DNA of 64,000 bases from Cotesia glomerata (taxonomy: Eukaryota > Arthropoda > Insecta > Hymenoptera > Braconidae), in assembly GCF_020080835.1 (NCBI RefSeq), contig NC_058158.1:4154001-4218000 (forward strand), in the 5' to 3' direction. Below the pieces are notes generated by a model. The model saw only the letters and a program-made list of their open reading frames with translations. It had not been told where the DNA came from and ran no database searches. This document shows, in pieces, positions 1 through 12,931 of the stretch. The position numbers and the translations under genes were made by a program. Each line of letters begins with the position of its first letter. Within the stretch, counting starts at the first letter, position 1.

Positions 1-2527
1 GCGTGACGCGGTCCAAATCCAGAGATTTTCTATCTAATAAAAGTGAATTCACTTTAACAACCAGCACCTTGACTTTTATATAATATAATATTCAATCTTC
101 TGTATGTGTCTATGTCGTTGGTTTTAAAGCGACAGATCGTGCAAGGGATCAATCCATACATATACTAAATCCTTAGCCCCGTATCTAATCGTTTCTTCGG
201 AATGTAACAATAATATAAATTGTTAATAAAAGAAAACGTATATACGTACAATGTAAAGGCTCAGGATGATGGGGTCGTACAATAGGCCGCGAAAAATAAC
301 CGCGGAAATTCCGTGGCGTACCGTGTCATGTTGCCGTTGAAAATTATTTCGATCTAGAACTAAAGGTATGTAATTTGTTGGTAGTATTTTGTAAATCGAT
401 GATGTATTCAGTAAGTTACTATGTATATTGGGAGTTGATTTTCCGTGGATGGAAAGGGACTCTCGAATTAAACGCTGGTTTGCAGCGAGTACAGGTGACA
501 TATCTAGAGGTGAGCAGTCGATGGGATCGTCACGGATTTCAGCCCAGGATTATAGGTGATATTACTCGCATCATTCTTCGCGGTACTCTGCTCATCGTTT
601 ACATCACACTGTAACTTAATGCAATACTTAATATGTGTCGAGATTCAAGATTATTATTACCTTAAAATATAATACTTCAAGTCTCTGTATTATATGTTAT
701 ATATTATATTATATCTTTTACAAGTCGCGCTTTGACATTATCCGATTAAAAACACCTGCACGGATAACATTTTTTTATTACGGATTATTATTTATTTTAA
801 CACGCAACACTGAATATACTTTACATTATAGAGATTGAGTTTAATTTGATAATTATTAACATACATTTTGCGAAATTTCTCTGATTTATTTTAACGTAAA
901 ATAAACTATTTTTTTACTCTCGTCATTTATCAATTAAAGTTGAATAATTAGGGATTTGAAAGTTACGCAATTTCGTTTAGTAATTATATTTGGTCGAGTA
1001 GTTTGAGAGATCGTAAAATCTTTCTTCGAAATATTATGAAAAAATTTCTCATTGTGATAGTATCTTTATTCTTATTCTTGGAAGAGAGAAAGTCGTAAAA
1101 GTCAATTGTTACATGAATTATATTAAATAATCTAATACAAAAACTAGAAAAAAAAAATAGTGACATCTAGAACTTCTAGCCGGGCTTAGCTTCGAAGTTT
1201 CTTTATCTTATATGCTTGGTAAGATTATAAATCAATGATGCGACTTAAATAAATAAATTTTTTGTTTTCTTGAGACTTTTGATCAATTTTCAGATAAGTT
1301 TAAAGCTTGAAATTATGTAAAAAAAACTTTTTTAGAACTTTTTTGTCAATGATATTTCTTTAACGAATTCCCCATGATTGCTGAAACTAATAACCATTCA
1401 ATTTTCGACAATCATTGATTTTCATAGCGGAGAGTTATCAATGATAGGTGTGTTAAACACCGAGTAAGTCCCATTGAATTCACAAAATCCTAATCCGGGA
1501 GTGCTTGCGCGTTTGTAGGTTACACAAAATCCTTAAGACATCATACATGGACTACATACAGATGTTTAGCTTGTAGGATTTACAATAAAAGGTAAAGGAG
1601 TTCATCGATGCGTGTGGTTTTTGGATCTCTTAAAGCCAAGGCGTCGTACACACTTCTTTTCAATTTATTATGTTATTGTACTATATTTTATTTATTTTTC
1701 TCTTTATCTCTCCACTCTCTTCGCTATCTACATCGTATTATATTATCTTGAACTATAAAATAATCTCCGGCAAGCCAGATTAGCCGCGAAATTTGTAAAC
1801 GTCTGTATTACGCTTCGTTCAACCTCCAAACTTCCGTGTAATGTCAGTAAATTCTTGAGTCTGTGTACTATACATCGTCCTGGAGATTTATTTGTTATGT
1901 TATGAAGAGAAAGATTTTTTTTATTCGAAAATACTTATTTCACACACCGTTTGATAAATTTAACGAACCGATTTAGAGCGAAACACTAAATCGCGTACTA
2001 TCCAATGCTCGAAGGCGAACCAAAACAAACTTTCGCATTTCTTATGTATTACATCACCCAAAAAAAGGAATACCGCAAAAAAAGCATCGGTGATTTTCGA
2101 CAATAATAAAATCCCCTTCGTAAATGTAATTTAAGCTAGATACTTATGTATACATATTATATCATACGTACAGATACATATTATATATTATACGTAGAAA
2201 GAAGATACCCGTATATATTTATAAAATAAATTGACTGAATTTATTTGTTATGTATTGCTTTTTTTTGTTTGCTATTTTCTATACATATCAAATTACTCCG
2301 TGATTTCTATAGGCGTATACTCTCTTATTAATATTTTATGAGTAAAAAAACAATAATTTATGTATTATAATGCATAGATCGAAAAACCATTTTATTATAC
2401 CTCTAAAACATCAGGGGGTCCGTCAATAAGTCACTCAAAAAAAAAATCCTAAATTGTATAAATTTAATTCTGGAATTATGGACTGATGAAAAAAAAAGAA
2501 GCATAAAGAATGAGGTGTGAGTCATTT

Positions 2528-2569
<42 letters not shown>

Positions 2570-3878
2570 GATCGTCAAGTGTATATTTTTCCATAACGAT
2601 AACATGCGTGATTTTTTGGAGACCTTTTTCTCGACTTACAGACCTGCAGTCTCAATAAATATAAATATGAAAGCCGAGACACTATAAGTAAATTATGATT
2701 AATCTGAACACTCTTTATTATTTAATAATTTCATCTTGGGTTTTTTTTATTGTTATTTTAGAATATTTGTTACCCGAGGGATAAACGTGAGTTGCACCTG
2801 CAAGCTCCTCCCTATTATTCTCACTGGGGCACACTAGTTAGCTTCATTCTATTTAACAGTGATCCAAAGAGAATAAGAAAAGCATAGAGAATCTAACCCA
2901 ATATAAAAGTATTTTTTTTCATTATTCTATTCTACACTTCGTTTTATTTATCTCTCACTCACTTGGTAAATTCAACCGGGGGCATGACCCGCCTACAAAC
3001 CCGTGAATCTTCTTTTAGCTCTACTCTAGGAATTCTCAGCTCTAAAAATTGCCCTTAAGAAATTTTTACAGGGCTCCAATTTACGAGCTTTTATCTTATA
3101 CATTTTCACTACTAAGGTTATTTTCTTATTCTTGTCTTGCTCAATCTTATTCATTTAAAATGTATAGTTTTTTTCTATAAGTGTATAAGTATATAATAAT
3201 AAAAGAGGATCAGGAAACGTCGTACACTAATTTGATGCCTTCCAATAGATCTCTGCGCCGGAAGCCAGTGAAATCCAGACATCACGGCCTTTGATGATCG
3301 CCGCATCATCACTGCTCTTACTTAATCAACAGGTTTACCAATAATAATAATTTTCTCGAGTCATTAATTGGGTAGACTGTTTCTCGTGTGATTTTAGTGA
3401 ATTATCGTAAATGAGCTTGAGAACCGAAAACTGCCCGCCCTTTACTCTCATCTACGTCTCTTCTTATATTCTTTAGTGACTTTTCCGACCCGCCTTCTTT
3501 TACAGCATTACAGCATTACAGATTATAATCATTTTTTCTAACTATTTATCTTATTTTTTCCTTATCCCCTAACATATTACCTCCGACTAGTAATATACAT
3601 AATCATGGAATTTTACGAGGTGCTTTTTAAAGGATTATTTTATTTGAAAGTTATAATTAACCACCGAATTACTGTATCGTTTTTTACCAAACCAGTATTT
3701 TCTGATGGAATAATTACTAACTAAAATTAAAAATCCCACAGTTAAGATAAATACAATTATTCTAAAACGTTAATTCCATAATTACGTTAAATATTTTTCT
3801 TCCACATTGTCAATTAACTAGCGCCTGTCAGATTTAATCTCAAAGATTTACTCGTTTAAATTTTAATCTATCTATCTA
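1..3878. other. Non-coding AT-rich stretch
   Basis: I see no supportable gene. Short open frames at 223-614 on both strands lie over splice-donor-like GTGAC/GTGAG sites near 495 and 510 but show no protein signature. A small GC-rich island at about 3240-3310 stands out. The rest is AT-rich DNA with the poly(A) tract near 2550. Confidence 0.6.
2532..2567. repeat. 36-base poly(A) tract
   Basis: Uninterrupted A run. It could be the tail of an old retroposed element or simple slippage. No recognisable element body precedes it. Confidence 0.9.
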
Positions 3879-6401
3879 TCTATATAAATAAAAATAAAAA
3901 TGCCGCATGTATGTCCACGCATCACTTGAGAACGGCTGGACCGATTGAGCAAAAATTTTTTTTGTTGCCTTCGAAATTGTTAGGAGAAGGTTTGTATGTA
4001 AAAAAATTTTTAAAAAATCCTCCCCCAAAGGTGATTGCGAGGGCGTTAACAATGAATAATTCCCGTTTTTGAACTATAGCTCCTATAGTTCCCAAATTTG
4101 GTAGGAATCTTCTGTAAGAGATATAGAAATAATCTATGAACGAATTTTACGATAGCTCGTTCCACAGGGGGTTGCGGGGGTGGATATTAACAATGAAAAT
4201 TTTTAACTTTTAAATTGTAGGTCCTACAGACGGCAAATTTAGGTGGAGTCGTCCATATGTGATGCGGAAATGATCTAAGAGCGGATTTTACCCAACCCAC
4301 CCCCAATAAGGATTGCAGGGGTGGGTGTTAGAATGTTAACTTTTCATTTTCAAAATGTAACTTCTACAGACTCAAAATTTAGTAGGAATCTTCGTGAATG
4401 ATGTTAAGTTCAGCTAAGAGTGGATTTTATCAAATTCTAACCCTAAAAGGGAATGCGGGGGCGTTAGCTATGAAAAACTATCATTTCCAAACGATAGTTT
4501 CTATGGAGTCGAAGTTTTGTAGGAATCTTTTCTTTATAATATAAAAATCATCTCGAATAGGATCTTACGAAATTCCTCCCCCATATACCCGTGTAAAAAA
4601 AAATCGTCTTAAAATTGTAGTTCGTTTAAGATCTTAAACGTGACACAAACTAAGACTCTTTTAAGACGCCAAAAAAAAAAATTCCGAGAGCAGATTTTTG
4701 AAAATTTTGTTCTCGAATTTGTTGTGAAAATTAATTTTTAGACATTTTTTAGACGATTTTACGACTTTCTAACCGCAATATTTTTGAGTAAGATGTTTTT
4801 AAATTGAATTTAAAATTGTTAAAAAATTATCATCTGACAATTTTAAGACTTTTTTAAGACGTTCCGTTTTAATGTTCCGGGGCTCTGTCGCTGTTAGCTC
4901 ATCTTAAAATAGTCTAAATTTTTTTTAAGACTAATTTAAGATAATTTTAAGACAATTTAAAGACGCTCCATAATAATTTTCCGGAGCTGTCACTGTGATG
5001 TCATCTGAAAATAGCCTAAAAATTTTTTAATATTTTTTTTAAGATTTTTTTAAGACTATTTAAAAATTATTTTAAGACTTAAATCTAAAAATAGTCTTAA
5101 AAAAATCAAAATAATTATTAAAAAATTTTTAGGCGATTTTAAGATGACATCACCGTGACAGTTCTAGAAAATTATTATGGAGCGTCTTAAATTGTCTTAA
5201 AATTATCTTAAATTATTCTTAAAAAAATCTTAAAAAACAATTTAGATTATTTTAAGATGGGCTAACAGCGACAGAGCCCCGGAACATTAGAACGGAACGT
5301 CTTAAAAAAGTCTTAAAATTGTCAGGTAATAATTTTTTAACAATTTTAAATTCAATTTAAAAATATCTTACTAAAAAATATTGCGGTTAGAAAGTCGTAA
5401 AATCGTCTAAAATATGTCTAAAAATTAATTTTCACAACGAATTCGAGAACAAAATTTTCAAAAATCTGTTCTCGGAATTTTTGTTTTTTGGGTCTTAAAA
5501 GAGTCTTAAAATAGTCTTAGTTTGTGTCACGTTTAAGATCTTAAACGAATGACAATTTTAAGACGATTTTTTTTTACACGGGTAAGAGTGCGGGGGTATT
5601 AATTGTCGAAAAATTCATATTCTTCAAATACAGTTCCTACAGATATAAAATTTAAAGAATCTCAAGAGATACAGGAAATTACAGGGATGGCCTTCAAGGT
5701 CAACCGATTTAAATATTTTTCTTATTCAATGATTAGATTTCAACTAAAAACGGATTTCGTGATAATTCAATTGATATATAGGTTGTGTCAAAGTGGTGGG
5801 TAGAATGTAAACAAATATTTTTGTTCATAAACTAGGACTTTTTGAACTTTCGAATGAATCGACTGATTTTTACGCTGTTGACGGCGATCGATGTAATTTT
5901 TTGAGCTCTATAAATAATTTGGGACGAGAAAATTGATCTGATGAAACATTTCGGAGTTATTACAAGAAAATACTTTTTTCGATTTTTTTTGACGATATCT
6001 CACGAACGCATCAATCGATTCTGACGCTTTTAGTGGCGATCGATGCGGGTTTTCAAGGTTAAAAGCTGATTAGTTTTTGAGGTCGATCGGTTCAGCCAGT
6101 TCGGAGATATTTTAAAAAATAAATCGCCAGGCCAGTCGTTGAAAATTTACGGAATCAAATCGGAGTTTCCCTGTTTCGTGCATGGGAAATTATACGTCCT
6201 GTGTTCGTGAATCGGAAAACCATCATCTTTATATATTTACGCACCGCAAAAAAAAAGATAAAAAATGTAGTCCATCAAAAAGCTTTAAATTGATTGTGTA
6301 TAACTATGTTGCATTTAATGTAAATAAAAATTTTGTATTAAGTTTTGACTATACTTTTCACAAATATATGTAGGTGATACGAAGTTCACCGGGTCGTCTA
6401 G
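3879..6401 (+). mobile_element. Non-autonomous Helitron, copy 1 (interrupted by a foldback element)
   Basis: The 5' end is TCTATATAAAT directly after a short (TATC)n tract. It is followed by a conserved leader that includes GAACGGCTGGACCGATT, typical of insect Helitrons. The 3' end is CGGGTCGTCTAG, ending in CTAG and followed by T, with a GGTGA...TCACC hairpin just upstream. Insertion is between A (3878) and T (6402) without target duplication, as expected for Helitrons. No Rep/helicase is encoded. Without the 995-bp insertion at 4588-5582 the element is about 1.5 kb. The part at about 5640-6130 differs from the second copy and contains an internal diverged duplication around GGCGATCGATG. Confidence 0.8.
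4588..5582. mobile_element. 995-bp near-perfect foldback transposon inside Helitron copy 1
   Basis: The two halves are inverted copies of each other over roughly 490 bp each, so the whole element can fold into one long hairpin. The ends are CCCGTGTAAA and TTTACACGGG. TA is duplicated at 4586-4587 and 5583-5584. The matching uninterrupted site in the second Helitron (CATAAGAG around 8853-8858) has a single TA, which proves the insertion and its boundaries. Arms are filled with repeats of a TCTTAAAA-like word. It has no coding capacity. The TA target suggests mobilisation by a Tc1/mariner-type transposase (inference). Confidence 0.85.
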
Positions 6402-7959
6402 TTTATTATATAAGTGAGAATAATAAATAAAATAATAATAATTCAAATGGATACATTTTATTGATCATTAATTATTGATAAATTTATTATCACCGATTTT
6501 AATCATTGTCTCCTAAAATTCTCGACATTTTTAACCAATAAAATCACACACTATTTCTCGCCAATTAATTAACTAAATTATCCTATCCCCTTCACTTAAT
6601 TTATTTAAATTCCAAATATTTATTAAAGGTTCAGAATTAAATTTAAAACCAAATTATAAAAAATACAATTTTTATACATTTTTTAGTGGTTGTGTAAGAA
6701 AAGAAATATAACATTAACAACAAAGGATAACTTCGTAATTTTTATAAATCATTGATTTTTATAGCAGGAAATTAAAAACGAGAACCCAATGAATCCCATC
6801 ACAATAAACTTCCAGTAATCGAATTCTTTGAAAGAATTTTCTAAATTAACCTTTTATTCCCTCGAAAATTATTTATAATTGTGAATTAGTTTCACTTTTA
6901 TAGTACACAATATAAGTAATATAGAATATAAACGAGTTAAGTCAACAATGAAGAGGGTATGTGTACATATTACATATAAGTTTATCTCTCAAAAAATCAA
7001 ACCGAGCGTTTAATTTGACGGGACCTTTTTCCATGTGAAGTGTCTTTTTCATTCAAACTTTTATTCACACATACACCACTTCATCCATGATAAAATGTTA
7101 CTTTAGATTGAAGCAAGGTGTGTCGCGTCTGAGGATCATCGTTTACTCGTCAGCCAAGTGAGTAATTGGGTTCTCGAATAAACTGAGTCTGCAGACTGTA
7201 GACAGGATAGCGCAAAAGTTCTTTTACTTTGGTTATATTACCAAAACTCTACTTTATAAAATGTTCTCCTCCCTTTTTTCACTTGGCTAACTATATAATA
7301 ACACAACAGCCAGCCGCAGTTAGAGACTTTACTAAACTAGTGTATAGTTAAGAGTGTGATGTGCATCATCATTTACTTAACTTAACTTAACAGTGTGTTG
7401 GGTATCGGAATTCAGTACCCCGTAATAATCTACGAAAGAAGTGAACCAGCTCACCTTTTATTTGTCACTCTCATCGCACCAATGAATATTATTTTCTAAA
7501 AATCAGCTGGATGAGAAAGGAGAGCTGAGTAGAACAGTGTTTAGCACCTATTTGATGAGCTGAGTAGATGAGTATTAAGTAAAAGCAGAAGAAAGCTTAA
7601 AGGGGCTGGGCTGAACCGGTCGAATTGACGCTGATGGTGTCAGGCATTATCGCAGATGAGTCTAAGCCCACTGTTACTGTTACTGTAAACTGTACTCTAT
7701 AGTAACGGTATGGTAGTATTAGGCAGTCTTCAACAGTAGTAAAAGAAGTAGTAGAGCAGTCTGATGATGCTGCGGCGTGTAGCGGCACTACAAACGACTT
7801 TGAAGTAATCTTTAAGAGCTACCGACGCCTCTTTCATTCTTTTTAGTCTCAATGGCATTTACATCGCCACAAACCACGTCGGATAGAATGAGTCTTTTTA
7901 CTTTCGGCGTGATGCCAATCTCCGATCTCTGACCATCGGTCAGCTAGTATAGTATAGCA
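6402..7959. other. Spacer between the two Helitrons, no gene seen
   Basis: The first 700 bases are very AT-rich. From about 7050 composition is more balanced, with a 63-codon minus-strand open frame (7597-7788) rich in Ser and Thr. That frame has no recognisable motif and I do not call it a gene. Confidence 0.5.

Positions 7960-8001
<42 letters not shown>
7960..8001. repeat. (TATC)n microsatellite abutting Helitron copy 2
   Basis: About ten perfect TATC units run straight into the Helitron 5' end. A shorter TATC tract (3866-3881) has the same position at copy 1, so the tract is associated with the element end rather than with the locus. Confidence 0.9.
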
Positions 8002-8002
<1 letters not shown>

Positions 8003-8336
8003 ATAAATAAAAATAAAATGTCGCATGTATGTCCACGCATCACTTGAGAACGGCTGGACCGATTGGACTAGTTTTTTTTTGTTGTCTTCAGAATTTTCAG
8101 GAGAAGGTTTGTATGCAAAAAAATTTTCAAAAAATCCTCCCTCAAAGAGGATTGCGGGGGCGTTAACAATGAATAATTCCCGTTTTTAAACTATGGATCC
8201 TATAGACCCCAAATTTGGTAGGAATCTTCTGTAAGGGATATAGAAATAATCTATGGACAAATTTCACGATAGCTCACTCCACAGGGGATTGCGGGGGCAG
8301 ATATTAACAATGAAAATTTTTAATTTTCAAACTATA

Positions 8337-8485
8337 CTCTCTAAACATGAATTAGTGAAAATTTACTCGAATAAGTGAATATTCACTATTTCCAAGTGCC
8401 AATCGTACCACTGGTTCGAATCAGTAGTACGATTGGCAAATAGTGAATATTCACTTATTCAAGATTCACTAATTCATGTTTAGAA
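8337..8485. mobile_element. CTCTCT-ended palindromic MITE inside Helitron copy 2
   Basis: The left end CTCTCTAAACATGAATTAG follows a TA (8335-8336). The right end is the inverted CTAATTCATGTTTAGA. Subterminal GAATATTCAC words are also inverted. Helitron copy 1 has the uninterrupted sequence, so this is a secondary insertion. The last few right-end bases and the second TA are not intact, so the right boundary is uncertain by a few bases. Confidence 0.75.
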
Positions 8486-9505
8486 AATCCTACAGACGGC
8501 AAATTTAGTTGGAGTCTTCCATATGTGGTGCGGAAATGTTTTAAGAGCGGATTTTACAGCAACCCACCCCCAATAAAGATTGCGGGGGTAGGTGTTAGAA
8601 TGTTAAATTTCTATCTCCAAACTGTAACTTTCTACAGACTCTAAATTTGGTAGGAATCTTCGTGTATAATTTTAAGTTCAGCTAAGAATGGATTTTATCA
8701 AATTCTAACCCCAAAAGAGATTGCGGGGACGTCAGCAATGAAAAACTATAATTTCCAAACAATAGTTTCTATAGACTCGAAGTTTTGTAAGAATCTTTTA
8801 TTTATAATGTAGAAATCATCTCGAATAGGATCTTACGAAATTCCTCCCCCACATAAGAGTGCGGGGGTATTAATTGTCAAAAAATTCATATTCTTCAAAT
8901 ATCAGTTCCTAAAGATATAAAATTTGATAAAATCTCAAGAGAAACAGGAAATTTTGGAAGTTCAGAGAAGGTTTAAACGGTGAAAAACATAAATAATAAA
9001 CAACAGAAAATACTAAAAACGACAATTTAGTTTTCCAATACACAATGTTCTAAGCTGAGTAATGAGGTCCGATTTCTTTGGGTCCGTTCCTAGCTGTGAA
9101 GTGAGGTCCGATCTTTTTGGTCTGTTTTGTTTTCAGAAATAAAAAAAAGTGTCAGTTAGTTGTTAAAAGAAATAAATTAATTTCAAGCCAATTAATAAAA
9201 TCTATCATCAATTTATCAGTGCGCAAGAAATTTTTTATTGTTATTGTTTCAAAATACCAAGGAGAAGACGACCTGACTTAGGTTGTTGAAGTTAATCAAA
9301 TGTGGGAATCAAATCGGAGTTTCCGTGTTTCGTGCATGGGAAATTATACGTCGCGTGTTCGTGAGTCGGAAAACCACCATCTTTATATATTTACGCACCG
9401 CAAGAAAAGATAAAAAATGTAGTCCATCAGAAAGCTTTAAATTAATTAAGTGTATAAATATGTTGCATTTAATGTAAATAAAAATTTTGTTTTAAGTTTT
9501 GACTA

Positions 9506-10138
9506 CACTGTAAAAAATCCGGAGTGAATCGGGAGTGACTCCCATCACTCGGAGTTCCGAAGTGAAGTAATTAATCACTCCGCGTAGGGAGTGAATCCGG
9601 AATTTTTATTTGCGGAGTGATTTCAGAGTGATTTCGAATTTCACTCAGAAAAACATCCGCGTTCGGAGTTTTTAAAATAAATAAAATAAGGATGAATTTT
9701 CGTTCTACAAAAAAAATCTCAAAATTAATCTTTATACATATATTTCTTCTGTGCGTGTGTTTGTCACTGAACTCCTCCTAAACGGCTGGACCGATTTTAA
9801 TGAAATTTTTTGTGTGTCTTCCGGTGGATTCCAGAATCGTTTAGATTCACAATTCAGTATAAAATATAAGATAAAAACATTATAATAATAATTAAAGTGA
9901 AATATTATTAAAAATAATAAATTAAATTTTTAATAATTAAATATAAAAAGGGTTGATAAAAATATTTTCTTTACAAAAATTTATTTATTTCTAAATTCAT
10001 TTATTTTGGGAGTGAATGCGGAGTGAATTTTATTATTAATAAAAATTAACTCCTTCTTGGAGTAAATATCACTCCCGCTGGGAGTGAATCAATTAAAAAT
10101 CATTCACTCTTCATTCACTCCGCAAATTTTTTACAGTG
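9506..10138. mobile_element. 633-bp TIR element with GGAGTGA subterminal repeats inside Helitron copy 2
   Basis: Ends CACTGTAAAAAAT and TTTTTTACAGTG are inverted and flanked by TA (9504-9505 and 10139-10140). The empty site, a single TA at 6350-6351, is present in Helitron copy 1. The arms carry many GGAGTGA/TCACTCC words. The middle (from about 9719) holds another Helitron-like 5' leader with AACGGCTGGACCGATTTT, so this element has itself received or captured Helitron sequence. It has no coding capacity. Confidence 0.8.
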
Positions 10139-10190
10139 TATACTTTTCACAAATATATGTAGATGATACGAAGTTCACCGGGTCGTCTAG

Positions 10191-12140
10191 TATATATATA
10201 TATATATATATACATAGAGCGTACACAGAATTCTAAATAAAAGAATGAGTATAAGTATCCATTGGTGCTTCGTTTTATTCTTTGAATTTTTTGAAGCGCG
10301 TCAAGGGTGTCAGCGGTCGACACGTTCGCGCGCGGCTTTCATTCTCTGATGTCGAATCACGGGTAAAAGATAATACCATTTCTCGGTTTTATGTATTATA
10401 CATATACACATACCTTTGAGTCACACGACGCTCAAAAGTTGACAGATCTGGAACGAAGGATCTTTTTATATCTGACTGAGAATTATTAACCATCTGATAA
10501 GCTAACGGTATTATATCACAAATGTGAACGCTTCAATTTGTAGTTAATTATTTTTTATAGACTTTTTTTTATCGTTATTAGCTGATCAATTAATATTTAT
10601 GATTTACAGTGTGTTGAAGCTTTTAGATTTTTGGTTATTTACATAACAAAGAGACGGTTTAATGAATATATGATTTTTTTTTTAGATTAGTAACGATGTT
10701 AAAACGGTCGTTTTTAGTGGGCCTATGATGAAACACTATTAAATTTGAAATAGAGATGAAATTAATTTCCGTGAATCCCAAAAGTTGGATGAAAAGAAAA
10801 TTAATTGTATTTATTTAAGAGTATTTTATATTTTGGAGGCGTGAAATCCGGGCATTTTCTTCGGATTCGGGATAAAAAAATAAATGATATTTTTATTTTT
10901 CATTTTTTAACAGTTCATTTATTGATCCTTGTGATGATATTGAAAATTTTAGAAATAACAATGAAAATTTAAGAATTTATTAGCTTACAAAATTTGGAAA
11001 AAAGATCATAATTAAAAAAAAATTTGTAGGATGAAACTTTAAATTAGCTATTACAGAAATAGCAAATTTTTATAAACTTATGCTTGTATTGTGAATATCA
11101 ATTTACATTCTACGTCTTTAAATTTGTAGAAATTTAATATTTATTTTAGTAAAAAATATTTTTATTTGTATTTACTTATAAACGTGAAACGAGTAGACGA
11201 TGTAATGTGTATCTTTTTGATGATACTTGACCATCAGAAAATTATCTTGTCTGAGTGTGCTAAAGAGATGGCAAGCAAGCTGCTAGCGATGAATACACCT
11301 AATTTAATTCTGAATTAACAAAGAAGTCATCATATGACAACACTGGATGGCAGTTAGCCGAACAAAGAAACTTGGCAGCTTGACCACCCAAGGCGGAGAC
11401 ACGTTCTGAATAATACGTAACATCTCTGTGTACCGATCGACTACCCAATTGTCCATCGTAAACGGCTCTCTGACCTTATGGATAAATTTCGGTCATCCGG
11501 GCTCACAAACTGTTGGACAAATATATGCTCATTTCTTTTCATTCCTCTTAATAGAATTGACCCGTCTTCATAACACTTAATCCAAAGACTAAATATTGTG
11601 TCTTTCTTATTGCTTTACTCATCAATAATTAGTTTTAATTTTAATAACCAGAAAAATAATAAACCAACATAAGTTTTTCAATCATTTTTACTCGGAAAAA
11701 ATTTGCAAACAGAAAATAATCATTAAAGTTTTTTTCAACATTTAGTTAAATTTTATAATTTAATTTAAAATGAATAATTGTTTGAACATTTTTTTTATAA
11801 AAGTTAAAAAAATGCAGTAGTCTGCTTTGAAATATCAATTGAAAAACATTTGTGACAAATTTCCCTACTCTATTTTACACCCAAAATTTCTTTTAAAAAA
11901 AACATCTTTGACATCTGTTCCTATTCTGTATACATATTTGTACATAAAGTTATCTTCATAAAAACATTTTTCGACATTTGCAGCCATTTCTATTTATGCT
12001 TTAAAAAAATTAATCTTTACACCTCAACAATAGCTCTAATTTAGCACTGTGTACCCAAGAATTCAGCCATCATCTTTCAGTTTCATTTAAATCACTATAC
12101 ATACAAATATACACAAATAGTTCAGTACCACACAGATTGT
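10191..12140. other. Non-coding stretch after Helitron copy 2
   Basis: It starts with a short (TA)n tract (10191-10211) and continues as AT-rich DNA. The 11250-11530 part is more GC-balanced but no frame stays open long enough to support a gene. Confidence 0.5.
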
Positions 12141-12239
12141 TATTAAATATTTTAGTCACCGGGGACATCTTTGTGAAGAAGACCACGCTGTGGCTCTTAG
12201 AAATCTCGTCTCTGCAGGGGGACTTTGGCATTAAAAGCA

Positions 12240-12352
12240 CCCTCATGCCACAGCATCTTCATCGCACGATCTAAGCTCGCGATCTATTTCATTGTCACGT
12301 CCATCAGTGTAACATAGTGTACGCCAACACAATATAACATAATCTCCTGGAA
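12240..12352 (-). other. Possible terminal exon of unknown minus-strand transcript
   Basis: On the minus strand a pyrimidine-rich tract ends in TTATTTCCAG near 12352. It is followed by an open frame of 35 codons (beginning GDYVILCWRT, ending CDEDAVA) and a stop at 12243-12245. A second minus-strand segment (about 12657-12720) lies between a CTGTAG acceptor-like site and an AAAAAGTAAGC donor. Its frame encodes EEDKLRHTYPQFGQQLNDK, but the two frames do not join in phase. I recognise neither peptide. Chance is a real possibility. Confidence 0.2.
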
Positions 12353-12931
12353 ATAACAAACAAAACAAAACAAGTAAAACGTTCTCTGCATATAAATTTC
12401 TACAGAGTAGAGAGATAAAAAAAAGGAAACTGTGGAAGGAAATGAGATCCCGCAGTTTCAGGCTTGTGTTTAAAATTTTCTCTGACATTTAGTTGCTTCA
12501 TTTTATAGTACAAAAAGACAATTTCATATTCTCATGACACGTATGCGACAATTTAGTGCATCACATGACAATTTAAGCACCCAACAAAATAAAAAGTCTA
12601 ATGTGAGATGTTTCATGCGTCAGTATTGTCCAGCATCTTCCGTTGGTTAGCTGCTTACTTTTTATCATTCAACTGCTGGCCAAACTGTGGGTAGGTGTGT
12701 CGCAGTTTGTCCTCTTCACTACAGGGGCAGTACGATGTATGGAAACACTATCGCTTTTCACTTTTGTACATAATACACTTGATATATATTTTTATTCATC
12801 TTCAACAAGAAGACATTGTACTTCGTGACGACGACTGCGACAATAACCAAAAGTCACAGTACAGGGATCACTTCCTTACCATTACTGACTTTTTATTTTT
12901 TCTTCTTCTTATTATCATTTTCCATATATGA

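Larger units (their letters stand above)
7998..10190 (+). mobile_element. Non-autonomous Helitron, copy 2 (carries two further insertions)
   Basis: It has the same 5' end (TCTATATAAAT after about ten TATC units), the same leader with GAACGGCTGGACCGATT, and the same hairpin plus CGGGTCGTCTAG 3' end followed by T. It lies about 1.6 kb downstream of copy 1 in the same orientation. It lacks the 995-bp foldback but contains a CTCTCT-ended MITE near 8337 and a 633-bp TIR element at 9506-10138. The middle (about 8960-9250) is unrelated to the corresponding part of copy 1, consistent with different captured filler. Confidence 0.8.

Noticed and set aside
5603..6373. Open frames inside Helitron copy 1, and the matching one at 9283-9477 in copy 2
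   Set aside because: They are short frames in the shared Helitron 3' region and carry no Rep or helicase motifs.
3866..8001. CRISPR-like array from the TATC repeats
   Set aside because: These are simple tandem microsatellites without spacers, in eukaryotic DNA.
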